DNA of 51,372 bases, from positions 1 to 51,372 of the forward strand of contig RFGR01000022.1 in the NCBI GenBank assembly GCA_003696625.1, written 5' to 3'. Both the position numbers and the translations under genes were made by a program. Position 1 is the stretch's first letter. The number at the start of each line of letters is the position of its first letter. Of this stretch, positions 17,302-26,370 are shown in pieces. This DNA is from Planctomycetota bacterium (GTDB lineage: Bacteria; Planctomycetota; UBA1135). Under the pieces are notes generated by a model. It ran no database searches. It saw nothing but the letters and a program-made list of their open reading frames with translations, and was not told where the DNA came from.

Positions 17302-18284
17302 GCCCGCACGGCACCCGCGTCCTGGTGCTCGATGAGGCGGCCGGCCAGCGCCTGGCCGACGACCTGAACCGGGCCGGCTACCGGTTCCGCCACGTCGCCA
17401 ACGCCCGCTACCAAGCCCGCGGCGAGGGAGTGGTCGCCACCCTCTACCGGAGCGGCAAGCTGGTCGTCCAGGGCGCCGGCCTCGACTCCTGGCTCGAGCG
17501 TCACCTCGGCCCGGTGCTGGCGGCGCGGGCCACCGGCCGCGACCGGCCGCCGCCGGGCAAGGCCGAGGTCGAGCCCCGCAACGGCAACGGACGCAACGGC
17601 GGCCTCGACCCGGAGGAGGAGCGGCGCCTGGCTTCCTTGCCGGCGGCGGCGATCGGCTCCGACGAGGCCGGCAAGGGCGACACCTTCGGCCCGCTGGTGG
17701 TCTGCGCGCTGGCCGCGCCGGAAGACGGCCTGGCCGCCCTGCGCGAGGCCGGCGTCTGGGACTCGAAGCGCCTGACCGATCAGCGCGTCCGGGTGCTCGC
17801 CGGCTGGCTGCGGCGCGAGTACGCTCACCTCGAGCGGGTGATCGGTCCCGATGAGTACAACCAGCTCCACCGTGAGCACGGCGGCAACCTGAACCACCTG
17901 CTGGCGGCGGTCCACGCCGAGCTGGTGGCCGAACTGCACCGGCGGACCGGCCTGAAGGCAGCGATCGTCGATCGCTTCAGCGCCACGGCGCCGGTCGGTC
18001 GGTTGTTGCGGCAGAGTCTGCCCGATCTGGTGGTGCACGAACTGCCCCGGGCCGAGGTCCATCCCGCCGTCGCCGGCGCTTCCGTCCTGGCCCGCGACCG
18101 CTTCCTCGAGAACCTGCAGCGCCTGAGCGAGGTCATGGCGGTCGATCTGCCCCGCGGCAGCGGCTCCCCGGTGCCGCCGGCCTTGCGCCGCTTCCTCGAG
18201 ATCCACGGGCCGGAGCAGATCGGCCGGGTGGCCAAGCTCCACTTCAAGAACGTCCAGGCAGCGCTCGAGCGCTGGTCCCCATGA
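17298..18284 (+). CDS. rnhC: Ribonuclease HIII
   Basis: AAIGSDEAGKGDTFGPLVVCA, VWDSKRLTDQRV, YNQLHREHGGNLNHLLAAVHAELV; N-terminal TBP-like domain. Confidence 0.9.
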   Translation: MSPHGTRVLVLDEAAGQRLADDLNRAGYRFRHVANARYQARGEGVVATLYRSGKLVVQGAGLDSWLERHLGPVLAARATGRDRPPPGKAEVEPRNGNGRNGGLDPEEERRLASLPAAAIGSDEAGKGDTFGPLVVCALAAPEDGLAALREAGVWDSKRLTDQRVRVLAGWLRREYAHLERVIGPDEYNQLHREHGGNLNHLLAAVHAELVAELHRRTGLKAAIVDRFSATAPVGRLLRQSLPDLVVHELPRAEVHPAVAGASVLARDRFLENLQRLSEVMAVDLPRGSGSPVPPALRRFLEIHGPEQIGRVAKLHFKNVQAALERWSP

Positions 18285-18820
18285 ACCCCACCTCCAGCCG
18301 AGCCCACGGCCACAGTGACCGACCCTTCCGTTCCCTTGGGGTCTGCGTGCTGGCCGTCTCCGACACCCGCGACCTGCAGAGCGACGAATCCGGCGCCTGG
18401 TTAGCCGACACCCTCGCCGGAGCCGGTCACCTCTTGATCGAACGCGACCTCGTCCGGGACGAGGTCGAGCAGATCCGCGAGCGGGTCGCGACCTGGGCCG
18501 AGGACGAACGGGTGCAGGCGATCGTGGTCACCGGCGGCACCGGCCCCTTCGCCCGCGACGTCACCCCGGAAGCCCTCGAGCCGCTGTTCGACAAGCACCT
18601 GCCCGGCTTCGGCGAGCTGTTCCGGATGTTGAGCTGGGAGGAGATCGGCACCGCCGCGATCGAGTCCCGGGCCGTCGCCGGCGTGATCCGAGGGACGCTG
18701 GTCTTCGCCATCCCCGGTTCCCGCGGCGCCTGCCGGACCGCGCTGGAGAAGCTGATCCTGCCCCAGCTCGACTCGCGCACCCGGCCCTGCTCGCTGGGCG
18801 GGATGATCGACCGGCTCTAG
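18281..18820 (+). CDS. Molybdenum cofactor biosynthesis protein MoaB/MogA family
   Basis: VLAVSDTRDLQSDESG, IVVTGGTGPFARDVTPEAL, FAIPGSRGACRTALEKLI. Confidence 0.92.
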   Translation: MNPTSSRAHGHSDRPFRSLGVCVLAVSDTRDLQSDESGAWLADTLAGAGHLLIERDLVRDEVEQIRERVATWAEDERVQAIVVTGGTGPFARDVTPEALEPLFDKHLPGFGELFRMLSWEEIGTAAIESRAVAGVIRGTLVFAIPGSRGACRTALEKLILPQLDSRTRPCSLGGMIDRL

Positions 18821-19167
18821 TCCTCGACGCCGCCCTGCTCCGGCAGCGAGCGGCGCTCGACCGGGCCGTCGTCCTCACCCGTCCCGCCCTCGTCGTCCGT
18901 CTCCTCGGCTTCCGGCGGCCACTTCTGGTAAGGGCGGGCGTTCAGATCGACCACCGGCCGGGCCTCCTCGATCTCGCGCTGGAGATCGCGGATCGTCTCG
19001 TCGATGCCGCTCTCGCGTCGCAGGTCGTTCATCGCCCGGCGCATCTTGAAGAAAGTGCGCCCGAGATCCTTGGCCACCTCGGGCAGCCGGCCGCCGAACA
19101 GCAGCAGGCCGATGATCAGGGCGACCAGGATTTCGCCTCCGGACGGGAGGATGGCGAACACGCTCAC
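18817..19167 (-). CDS. TatA/TatB family twin-arginine translocase subunit
   Basis: GGEILVALIIGLLLFGGRLPEVAKDLGRTFF; GTG start overlapping upstream stop. Confidence 0.9.
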   Translation of the reverse strand: MSVFAILPSGGEILVALIIGLLLFGGRLPEVAKDLGRTFFKMRRAMNDLRRESGIDETIRDLQREIEEARPVVDLNARPYQKWPPEAEETDDEGGTGEDDGPVERRSLPEQGGVED

Positions 19168-21596
19168 ATTCTAGCCCTGGTCGCGCCCGCCTTCGTCGCC
19201 GCCGGCCGATCGGCCAGGAAGCGCGGCATCAGGCGGAAGAAAACGCCCCGGCTGCCGCCGGCCTGGTCGTATTCGGCGCCGAACTCGAAGACGAAGTCGT
19301 GGCCGTAGCGGAGCAGCGCCGCCTCGCTGCGCTTCGTCGCGCCGGGCCGGAAGTTCCAGGGCTGGCGCAGCCGCAGGCCCCACTCGCTGCTCAACCGCCA
19401 GTCGATCGTGCCTTCGAGCTGGCTGACCAGCCCCTCGACCCGGCGGAAGGCGAGGCCGTACTCGACCCGCTCGTGCGGCCGGACGCTCAGCCGGGCGAAC
19501 TGCTCGACCCACTTCGCTCGGTGCAGGTCCTGGCGGATCCGGGTCTCCACCCGCACCCCGGCGAGCGCCTCGCCCTGAACCCCCGGCGTCCAGGTGGCGC
19601 GGAGTTCGGCCGGGCCCCAGGAGCGGGCCGGCTCGCCCGGCCGCCGGACCGGGAAGACCGGGTCGAGCAGGGGCTCCCGCGGGTCCGGGTAGTAGGGCAG
19701 CAGGAATTCGACGTCGGCCCAGAGCCCGCCGGAGGGGGCGATCCACTGCTGGCGGAGGCCGAGTTCCAGGGCCTCGCCGGCGCGGAGGCCGTCCCAAGTG
19801 TCGAAACCGGGCAACCGGCCGGCCGGGTCGCCGCCGGTGCTCAGCTTCCGCAGCCGCGCCTGCGGCAGCACTCGGTGCTGCCAGCCGTGTTCCCAGTCCC
19901 GCAGCAGGACGAGGCCGGCCTCGACGAAGCCCTCGGCCAGCGTCCGGTCGGCGGCGCCGCCGACGGCCGGGCCCTGGTCGTAAGCGAGGCCCTGGAAGCG
20001 GGCGCCGGGCCGCAGGAAGACCCCGCCGAGGTGGAGGGAGAGGCTGGTCTCCAGCCAGGCCCGCAGCCGGTCGCGTTCCAGCGCCGGCCGGCTGCGGAAA
20101 GCGGGCCGGCCCGCAGCCGCCAACAGGTCGCGGTCGCGGAGGCGGAAGCGGCCGACCTCGGCGCCCCAGGCCAGGTGGAGCGCCGCCCGGCCGTCGGCCC
20201 CGCCGAGCGGACCGGCCGGCAGAGTGGCGACCGTGCGCGGGAAGGCCTGCCAGCGGACCACCGGCAGCGACTCGAGGATCCGGGGCGGGTTGCCGCCGGG
20301 CGGACCGAAGCCTTGGAGCGGCGTGAACCCGACCCTGTCGAGCCGTCCTTCGGCCCGGGCCTCGAACAAGCTGCCGGCACCGGCGTGGTGGAGGTAGGCC
20401 TCGCTCAGGGCGTCGTCCTGCTCGCGCCAGCGCGCCTCGAAGAACTCGGGATCGACCAGCGGATCGCTGGTCAGGGCCAGGTCGAGGTCCAGCCGCCAGG
20501 AGTCCCCGAGCGGAAAGCGGTTCCAGAGGCGGGCGCGGTAGCGGGTGTCGTCCGGGCGGCGGACGGTCCGGGCCAGCCGGTGGCGGTCCTCACCCTGGTC
20601 GCGGAGGCCGAACAGCTCCCAGTCCGCGGTCCACTCCGGGGTCCGCAGGGCGAGTTCGGCCGCCAGCGGCAGGCCGCGGCGGGAACGCCAGCCGGGCAGG
20701 AGTCGCCAGTCGGCGCGGCCCTCCCCGCCGACCGGAGCGCCGCCCCGCAGGTCCAGCTCGACCGACTGGCCGTCGCGGCTGTTCGACCCCAGCCGCACGC
20801 CGTGCAGGCTGAGCAGGGAATCGCCAGCACCGCCGCCGAAGGCGGGGGTGGGCAGCGGCAGCAGCCGCCGCCCGCCCAGCGCCAGCCAGCCGCCCTCCGG
20901 ATCCCAGGCGTAGCTGCCGCCGGCCGGGCGGCCGCGCAGGACGGAGACCTGCAGGGCGTAGTGGGGAATCTGCTCGTCGCAGGTGGTCAGGGCCGCCTCG
21001 CGGGCCTCGAGGGAACCGTCTTCGGCTTCGGTGAGCGCGGCGGCGATCACCCGCAGCGGCCAGCCGTTCGGCCCCTGCCCGACGGGGAGGAAGAGGTCGG
21101 CGTCGGTCAGGGCGGTCGTGCCCCGCGGAGGCTCGTGGACCAGCTCCGCGCAGGCCAGCTCGAGGCCGCCGGCCTCGATCCGGACTGACCCGCTCAGGCG
21201 GGCCTCGAGCAGGGCGGACCGGACGCCGGCCGGCAGGCCGAGCCGGTCGAGCAGCCGGTCGGACCAGAGCCGGGCGAGCAGGCCGGAGACCGGCGGCGGT
21301 TCCGGGAGCGGATGGGCGGCGCGTTCGGCCGCGGCCTCCGGGTCGCCGAGCAGCGCCCGCCAGGAGAGGCGGTCGAAGGAGAGGTCGAGCCGGTCGGCCC
21401 GCAGCCGGAAGGGCTCCTGCTCGTCGGCGGAGGCGGCCGCGAGCCGGTGGAAGCGGTAGATCACCCGGTCGCCCTCCTCGGTCGATTCGAGCCGCTCCCA
21501 TTCCGCCCGCAGTTCGACCCGGACGGGTTCGGGAGCGGGTTCTTGGGGCTCCTGGGGCGGCCCGGCGCACCCGAGCAGGAGGGCGAGCAGGATCAA
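19164..21596 (-). CDS. LptD-like outer-membrane LPS assembly protein (start uncertain; TTG)
   Basis: Lipobox-like LLALLLGC, OstA-like N-terminal region, beta-barrel-type sequence ending YGHDFVFEFGAEYDQAGGSRGVFFRLMPRFL; in operon with kdsC/kdsD and LptC/A-like gene. Confidence 0.7.
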   Translation of the reverse strand: MILLALLLGCAGPPQEPQEPAPEPVRVELRAEWERLESTEEGDRVIYRFHRLAAASADEQEPFRLRADRLDLSFDRLSWRALLGDPEAAAERAAHPLPEPPPVSGLLARLWSDRLLDRLGLPAGVRSALLEARLSGSVRIEAGGLELACAELVHEPPRGTTALTDADLFLPVGQGPNGWPLRVIAAALTEAEDGSLEAREAALTTCDEQIPHYALQVSVLRGRPAGGSYAWDPEGGWLALGGRRLLPLPTPAFGGGAGDSLLSLHGVRLGSNSRDGQSVELDLRGGAPVGGEGRADWRLLPGWRSRRGLPLAAELALRTPEWTADWELFGLRDQGEDRHRLARTVRRPDDTRYRARLWNRFPLGDSWRLDLDLALTSDPLVDPEFFEARWREQDDALSEAYLHHAGAGSLFEARAEGRLDRVGFTPLQGFGPPGGNPPRILESLPVVRWQAFPRTVATLPAGPLGGADGRAALHLAWGAEVGRFRLRDRDLLAAAGRPAFRSRPALERDRLRAWLETSLSLHLGGVFLRPGARFQGLAYDQGPAVGGAADRTLAEGFVEAGLVLLRDWEHGWQHRVLPQARLRKLSTGGDPAGRLPGFDTWDGLRAGEALELGLRQQWIAPSGGLWADVEFLLPYYPDPREPLLDPVFPVRRPGEPARSWGPAELRATWTPGVQGEALAGVRVETRIRQDLHRAKWVEQFARLSVRPHERVEYGLAFRRVEGLVSQLEGTIDWRLSSEWGLRLRQPWNFRPGATKRSEAALLRYGHDFVFEFGAEYDQAGGSRGVFFRLMPRFLADRPAATKAGATRARM

Positions 21597-24088
21597 GAGG
21601 GGTTGTGGTCGTTGCCGGGGAGGAGGCGCACCGGCCCGGACTCGTGCAGCCGGGTGCGGAAGTTGTAGCGGAACCAAGCGCCTTCCAGGATCCGGCCGTC
21701 CGGCAGGCGCAAGCGGGCCGGGCGGCTCTCGCCCCCCTCCAGCTCGAGCCGAGCCGGTTCGAGAACGCCGTCGGCCGCCGGCCGGGCTTCGAGTCGGATC
21801 CGGTCGCCCTCTCCCCGAAGGCGGCCGGCCTCCAGCCAGGCCCCGCCGGCCGTCAGGTCGAGTTCCAGGCCGCCGTCCTCGGTGCGGCGCCAAGCCAGGC
21901 GTTCGGCACCGCCGCGCAACGTCTCGGCGGCGCCTTCGGGAGCGTCGGCGGCCACCTTCTCGAACGATGCCCCACGCTCGAACACGCCGGCGTCGGGGCC
22001 GACCTCCGCCCGCCGACCGGTGAGTCGAAGGAGCCGGCCGTCCCCGGCGTCCAGGTTCGTCTCGGCCCCCCGGTCCAGCCGGGCGGTCCGGGCCGTCGGG
22101 TCGATGACCATGCCGCCGGCGCGGAGATCGAATCGCAGCGGCCCGCCCTCCGGGCGGAGAAGGGCGCCGCGGAGCCGCACCTGCTCCTGCGGAAGCGGAA
22201 CGAGGTCGAGGAGACGACGGCCGTCCTCGTCGGTCCGCATCCGGACGGTGTCGGCGGTCAGCTCCAGGGCGCCGTCGGCCCGGACCTCGCCGCGCAGCAG
22301 GGCCGAACTCCCGTCGGCGGCGAACCGACCGTGGTCGGCGCGCAGCCGGATCGTTTCTCCGTCCAGACCGAATTCCTTGGCCGGCCACTCGATTTGCGGG
22401 GAACCACTCGGGATCACCTCGTTTTCGAACCAGATCAGACGGTCGGCCCGAACGGTCGCCCGGCCGAGCACGGAGCCGTCGGGCGCGAGCCGGGGCATCT
22501 CGGCGCCGGCGGGACGGCCGCGCAGCTCGAGGCCGGACTCGCCGTGGAAGGCGAAGTGGTCGCCGCGCATCCGGGCTCCGCCGCGGTCGATCACCACGTT
22601 CCGGCGGGCGTCCAGGCGCAGGCCGCGGTCGCCCTCGAGGAAACCCTGGGCCTCGAGGGCTTCGCTCCGCATCACCGCCGGGGCGCCGCGCAGGGTGGTT
22701 CGGGTGAGCACGCCGCCGCCGGCGCGGAAGTGGGCGTAGTCCGGCTTCAGGGGATCGGCGGCGGCCATCTCGAGCCAGGGGGCGCCGAGACCGACCCCGT
22801 CGGTCGGGCGGAACACCACCGCCCCGTCCAGGCGCCGCCGCCCGTCCGGGAAGGCCTCGAAGCGGTCGGCCTGGATGCGGCCGTCCTCCAGGGCGACCGC
22901 TCCTTCCGCCAGCAGGTGGCCGTCCTCCAGCCGGAAGCGGTCGGCCTCGAACCGGCGGCCGTCTTCCTGGCCGAGGACGCCGCCGCGCAGGGCCAGCACG
23001 GGGCCGGGGGGATCGGCGCCTTCCGGGGCCGGGCGGGTCTCGATCCAAGCCCCGCCCCGAGCGGCCAACCAGGAGGCGGAGTCGTCCTCGGTCCGGCGGA
23101 AGGCCTGGAGCGGACCGAGCAGGTCCAGGCCGAGCAAGCGGCCGTCGGCCCAGACTAGGGTGGCGTCGCGGCCGAAGACCGCGGCCGGCCGCCGGTCGGC
23201 TAGCAGTCCGCTCCAGGCCGCCGGACCGAGCCCGCGGGCGACCCGGGGGATCCAGCCGGCTCCGCCGCCGTCAGGGGCGAAGTCGGCAACCAGGCCCCGG
23301 CAGCGGAAGGTGCCGGCGAGACCGCTCCCCGGCGGCAGGACCAGTTCGCAGCGTTCCCGGGCAGGGAGTTCCAGCCGGCGGCCTCCGTCCTCCAGCCGGC
23401 GCAGGGCGCCGCCGCCGTCCGAGCCCCCCTCGGCCCGCTCCCCGCTCGCCAGCGGAAACGACCAGGTCAGGGCCCCCCCTTCTCCGAAGCGGGCCTCGCC
23501 CCGGGCGAGGTCGAAGGCAAGATCTTCTCCGCGGACGAGAAGTCCGCCGGTCTGGAGCGAGAACAAGCCGTGGCCCTGGATCCGGCGTTGATCCGGCCAG
23601 AGTTCGGCCGCGGCCACGCTCAGGACCTGTTCGCCCTGGGGGTCGGGCCGGGACAGACGCGGCGATTCGAGCGACCAAGGCCGGGCCGGGTCCGGGCGCG
23701 GAACCGACTCGCCCGCCGCCAGGGCGACTCTGGCGGAGGGCGCCTCGATCCGCCAGGCGGTGGTGGCGCCGTCCTCGGCGAAGGCGGTCAACACCACCGA
23801 ACGGAGCCGCATTCCTCCTTCCTCGGGGCGCGGGTCGCGGCCGGCGATCCGCAGCCGCGGCACCGACCGGCCGGCGCCGGCGGGTTCCTCGGCCGGGCGG
23901 GGGATCAGGATCTCCACCGGTCCCCGGATGCCGAGTTCGACCCGGCCGAGATCCTCCAGTTCGAGGACGAAGCCGGCCGGCGGCTCGTCCACGGTCGGCG
24001 GCGCCGGCCGGCGCACGAGGAGGCGGCCGCCGAAGACGAGCGCCCCGGCGGCGACCGCCCAACCGATGAGCCGGCCCCGCCCGCTCAC
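21593..24088 (-). CDS. Large LptC/LptA (OstA-like) protein
   Basis: Single N-terminal TM followed by repeated OstA-like segments (e.g. ALRGGVLGQEDGRRFEADRFRLEDGHLLAEGAVALEDGRIQADRFE). Confidence 0.65.
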   Translation of the reverse strand: MSGRGRLIGWAVAAGALVFGGRLLVRRPAPPTVDEPPAGFVLELEDLGRVELGIRGPVEILIPRPAEEPAGAGRSVPRLRIAGRDPRPEEGGMRLRSVVLTAFAEDGATTAWRIEAPSARVALAAGESVPRPDPARPWSLESPRLSRPDPQGEQVLSVAAAELWPDQRRIQGHGLFSLQTGGLLVRGEDLAFDLARGEARFGEGGALTWSFPLASGERAEGGSDGGGALRRLEDGGRRLELPARERCELVLPPGSGLAGTFRCRGLVADFAPDGGGAGWIPRVARGLGPAAWSGLLADRRPAAVFGRDATLVWADGRLLGLDLLGPLQAFRRTEDDSASWLAARGGAWIETRPAPEGADPPGPVLALRGGVLGQEDGRRFEADRFRLEDGHLLAEGAVALEDGRIQADRFEAFPDGRRRLDGAVVFRPTDGVGLGAPWLEMAAADPLKPDYAHFRAGGGVLTRTTLRGAPAVMRSEALEAQGFLEGDRGLRLDARRNVVIDRGGARMRGDHFAFHGESGLELRGRPAGAEMPRLAPDGSVLGRATVRADRLIWFENEVIPSGSPQIEWPAKEFGLDGETIRLRADHGRFAADGSSALLRGEVRADGALELTADTVRMRTDEDGRRLLDLVPLPQEQVRLRGALLRPEGGPLRFDLRAGGMVIDPTARTARLDRGAETNLDAGDGRLLRLTGRRAEVGPDAGVFERGASFEKVAADAPEGAAETLRGGAERLAWRRTEDGGLELDLTAGGAWLEAGRLRGEGDRIRLEARPAADGVLEPARLELEGGESRPARLRLPDGRILEGAWFRYNFRTRLHESGPVRLLPGNDHNPS

Positions 24089-24603
24089 GGGCCGGCCGGA
24101 TGCCCTTCGCGGGCCCGGAGCAGCAGGTCGGCGACCTCGCGCAGGGCGCCGCAGCCGGCGCCGGCGCGGGTCACCCAGTCGGCCGCCTCGCGAACCGCCG
24201 GGACCGCCTCGGGTGGAGCGAAACGGAGGCCGGCGCAGGCGAACATCTCCAGGTCGGGCAGATCGTCGCCGATCGCCGCGACCTCTTCGTGGATCAAGCC
24301 GCGCTCGCGCAGGATCTCCTCCGCCAGCGGGCCCTTGGCGAAGCTGCCCATGCGCAGGGTCTCGATGCCGAGGCGGCGGACCCGGGCCGCCACCGCCGGG
24401 TTCTCGCGGCCGGTGATCACCGCGATCTCGACGCCGGCGCGCTGGAGCAGGACGAGGCCGTAGCCGTCGTGGACGTGGAAGTCGGCGCTCTCCGAACCGT
24501 CGGCGTGAACGGTGATCCGGCCGTCGGTCCAGACTCCGTCCACGTCGGTCAGCAGGAGCCGGATCCGGGAAGCGCGGTCGAGCAGTTCCGGGGGAGGGTT
24601 CAG
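24085..24603 (-). CDS. kdsC: 3-deoxy-D-manno-octulosonate 8-phosphate phosphatase KdsC (HAD); apparent CTG start
   Basis: RLLLTDVDGVWTDGRI HAD motif, AVITGRENPAVAARVRRLGI, AAIGDDLPDLEMF; CTGA overlap with kdsD stop; GAGGTGA upstream. Confidence 0.88.
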   Translation of the reverse strand: MNPPPELLDRASRIRLLLTDVDGVWTDGRITVHADGSESADFHVHDGYGLVLLQRAGVEIAVITGRENPAVAARVRRLGIETLRMGSFAKGPLAEEILRERGLIHEEVAAIGDDLPDLEMFACAGLRFAPPEAVPAVREAADWVTRAGAGCGALREVADLLLRAREGHPAGP

Positions 24604-25583
24604 AGTCTCACCTCGAGCAGGTCCTGGATGTCGACGAGCCCGACCACGGTATCGCCTTCGTCGGCCAGCACCGGCACCTGATCGACGTGGGCCTCGTGGA
24701 TCAGGTGCAGCGCCTCGCCGACGAGCTGGCCGGCCCGGACGAAGCGCGGCGAGGCGGCCATGAAGGTCTCGATCGGCTGCTCCAGGTCGAGACCGCCGCC
24801 GGCCCGGGCCAGCCGGCGCAGGTCGCCGTCGGTGAAGATCCCGCGCAGCTCCCCGTTCGGGCCGACGACCACCGCGGCGCCGGGGCGGCCCGGGGTCTCG
24901 GTCATCACGACCAGGGCGTCGCGCAGACTGGCCCCGGCCGGTACCCGCGGCACTTGCTCGTCGCGGCGCATGATCTCGCCCACCTTCATCAGGCTCCGGC
25001 CGAGTTCGCCGGCCGGATGGAAGGCGGCGAACTCCTCGCGGGTGAAGTCGCGCCCTTCCAGCACCGCCATCGCCAGGGCGTCGCCGAGCGCCAGCATCGC
25101 CGTCGTGGTGACGGTCGGCGCCAGGCCGAGCGGACAGGCCTCGCCGAGGGGGCCCATCGCGATCACCAGGTCGGCGTGGCGGCCGAGCGGGGAGTCGGCG
25201 GACTCGGTCAGGGCCACGACTCGGGCGCCGATCGCCTTCAGCGAAGGCAAGAGCCGAACCACCTCCCGGGTCCTGCCGCTCTTGGAGAGGGCGAGGACCA
25301 GATCGTCGGGCCGCACCCGGCCGAGATCACCGTGCAGGGCTTCGGCCGGATGGAGGCAGAAGCTGGGGGTGCCGGTCGAGGCCAGGGTGGCCGAGATCTT
25401 CTGGCCGATCAGCCCGGCCTTGCCCATCCCGGTGACCACCACGCTGCCGCGGCAGTCCAGGACCCAGGCGACCGCCTGTTCGAAGTCGGCGCCCAGCCGG
25501 CGGCTCAGGGTGCGGATCGCCTCCGCCTCGAGCGCGAGCACCTCGAGACCGCGTTCCAGGGCGGGCTTGCCTTCGACGGGCAT
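24600..25583 (-). CDS. kdsD: Arabinose-5-phosphate isomerase KdsD/KpsF
   Basis: SIS domain VVTGMGKAGLIGQKISATLASTGTPSFCLHPAEALHGDLG plus two CBS domains. Confidence 0.95.
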   Translation of the reverse strand: MPVEGKPALERGLEVLALEAEAIRTLSRRLGADFEQAVAWVLDCRGSVVVTGMGKAGLIGQKISATLASTGTPSFCLHPAEALHGDLGRVRPDDLVLALSKSGRTREVVRLLPSLKAIGARVVALTESADSPLGRHADLVIAMGPLGEACPLGLAPTVTTTAMLALGDALAMAVLEGRDFTREEFAAFHPAGELGRSLMKVGEIMRRDEQVPRVPAGASLRDALVVMTETPGRPGAAVVVGPNGELRGIFTDGDLRRLARAGGGLDLEQPIETFMAASPRFVRAGQLVGEALHLIHEAHVDQVPVLADEGDTVVGLVDIQDLLEVRL

Positions 25584-25693
25584 GGCGGTCGGGGCGATTT
25601 CAGGCGGGAGACGCGCCCCGGGCGGGCTTATTGTAGGGAGCCGCGGCGGCCCGTCCCGGGTAGGGGCGCCGGCTGCGCGCCGCCCCTGCCCGA

Positions 25694-26356
25694 ATGGATT
25701 TCGTCACCGTCGGCACCATTCTCGCCCTGGTGATCTCGATCACCAGCCACGAGGCCGCCCACGCCTGGACCGCCGACCGGCTCGGCGACCCGACCGCCCG
25801 TCAGCTCGGCCGGGTGACCCTCAACCCGCTGCCGCACATCGACCTGTTCATGACGGTCCTGCTGCCGGCGATGCTCTATCTGAGCGGCGGCGTGCTCTTC
25901 GGCGGCGCCAAGCCGGTGCCGGTGGCGGTCCACCGCCTGCGCCGGCCGGCGCGGGACTGGGCCCTGGTCGCCCTGGCCGGCCCGGGCATGAACCTGCTGC
26001 TGGCCCTGGTCTTCGCCGCCCTGCTCTCCGCCCTGCTGCACGCCGGCGTTTTCGTCCCCCGCGACCAGGGGGTGGAGGTCCTGGTCAACGCGGTGATCTT
26101 CAACGTCCTGTTGGCAGTGTTCAACATGGTCCCGGTGCCGCCGCTCGACGGCTCGCGGGTGGTCATGTACGGCCTGCACAAGGCCGGTCTGCGCCAGGCG
26201 CTCGCCTCCTACGTCCAGCTCGAGCGCTTCGGCCTGATGATCCTGATCGCGCTCCTGTTCTTGGTGGACGGTTTCTGGGCCTTCCTCTCCTCGATCATCA
26301 GCCCGATCTACCATTTCCTGCTGACCGTGGTCGGCCTCGGTTCCTACCTCGGCTGA
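25694..26356 (+). CDS. Site-2 protease family (M50) membrane metalloprotease
   Basis: SITSHEAAHAWTADRLGD HExxH, NMVPVPPLDGSRV. Confidence 0.92.
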   Translation: MDFVTVGTILALVISITSHEAAHAWTADRLGDPTARQLGRVTLNPLPHIDLFMTVLLPAMLYLSGGVLFGGAKPVPVAVHRLRRPARDWALVALAGPGMNLLLALVFAALLSALLHAGVFVPRDQGVEVLVNAVIFNVLLAVFNMVPVPPLDGSRVVMYGLHKAGLRQALASYVQLERFGLMILIALLFLVDGFWAFLSSIISPIYHFLLTVVGLGSYLG

Positions 26357-26370
26357 CCCTTGGCGCCGCC

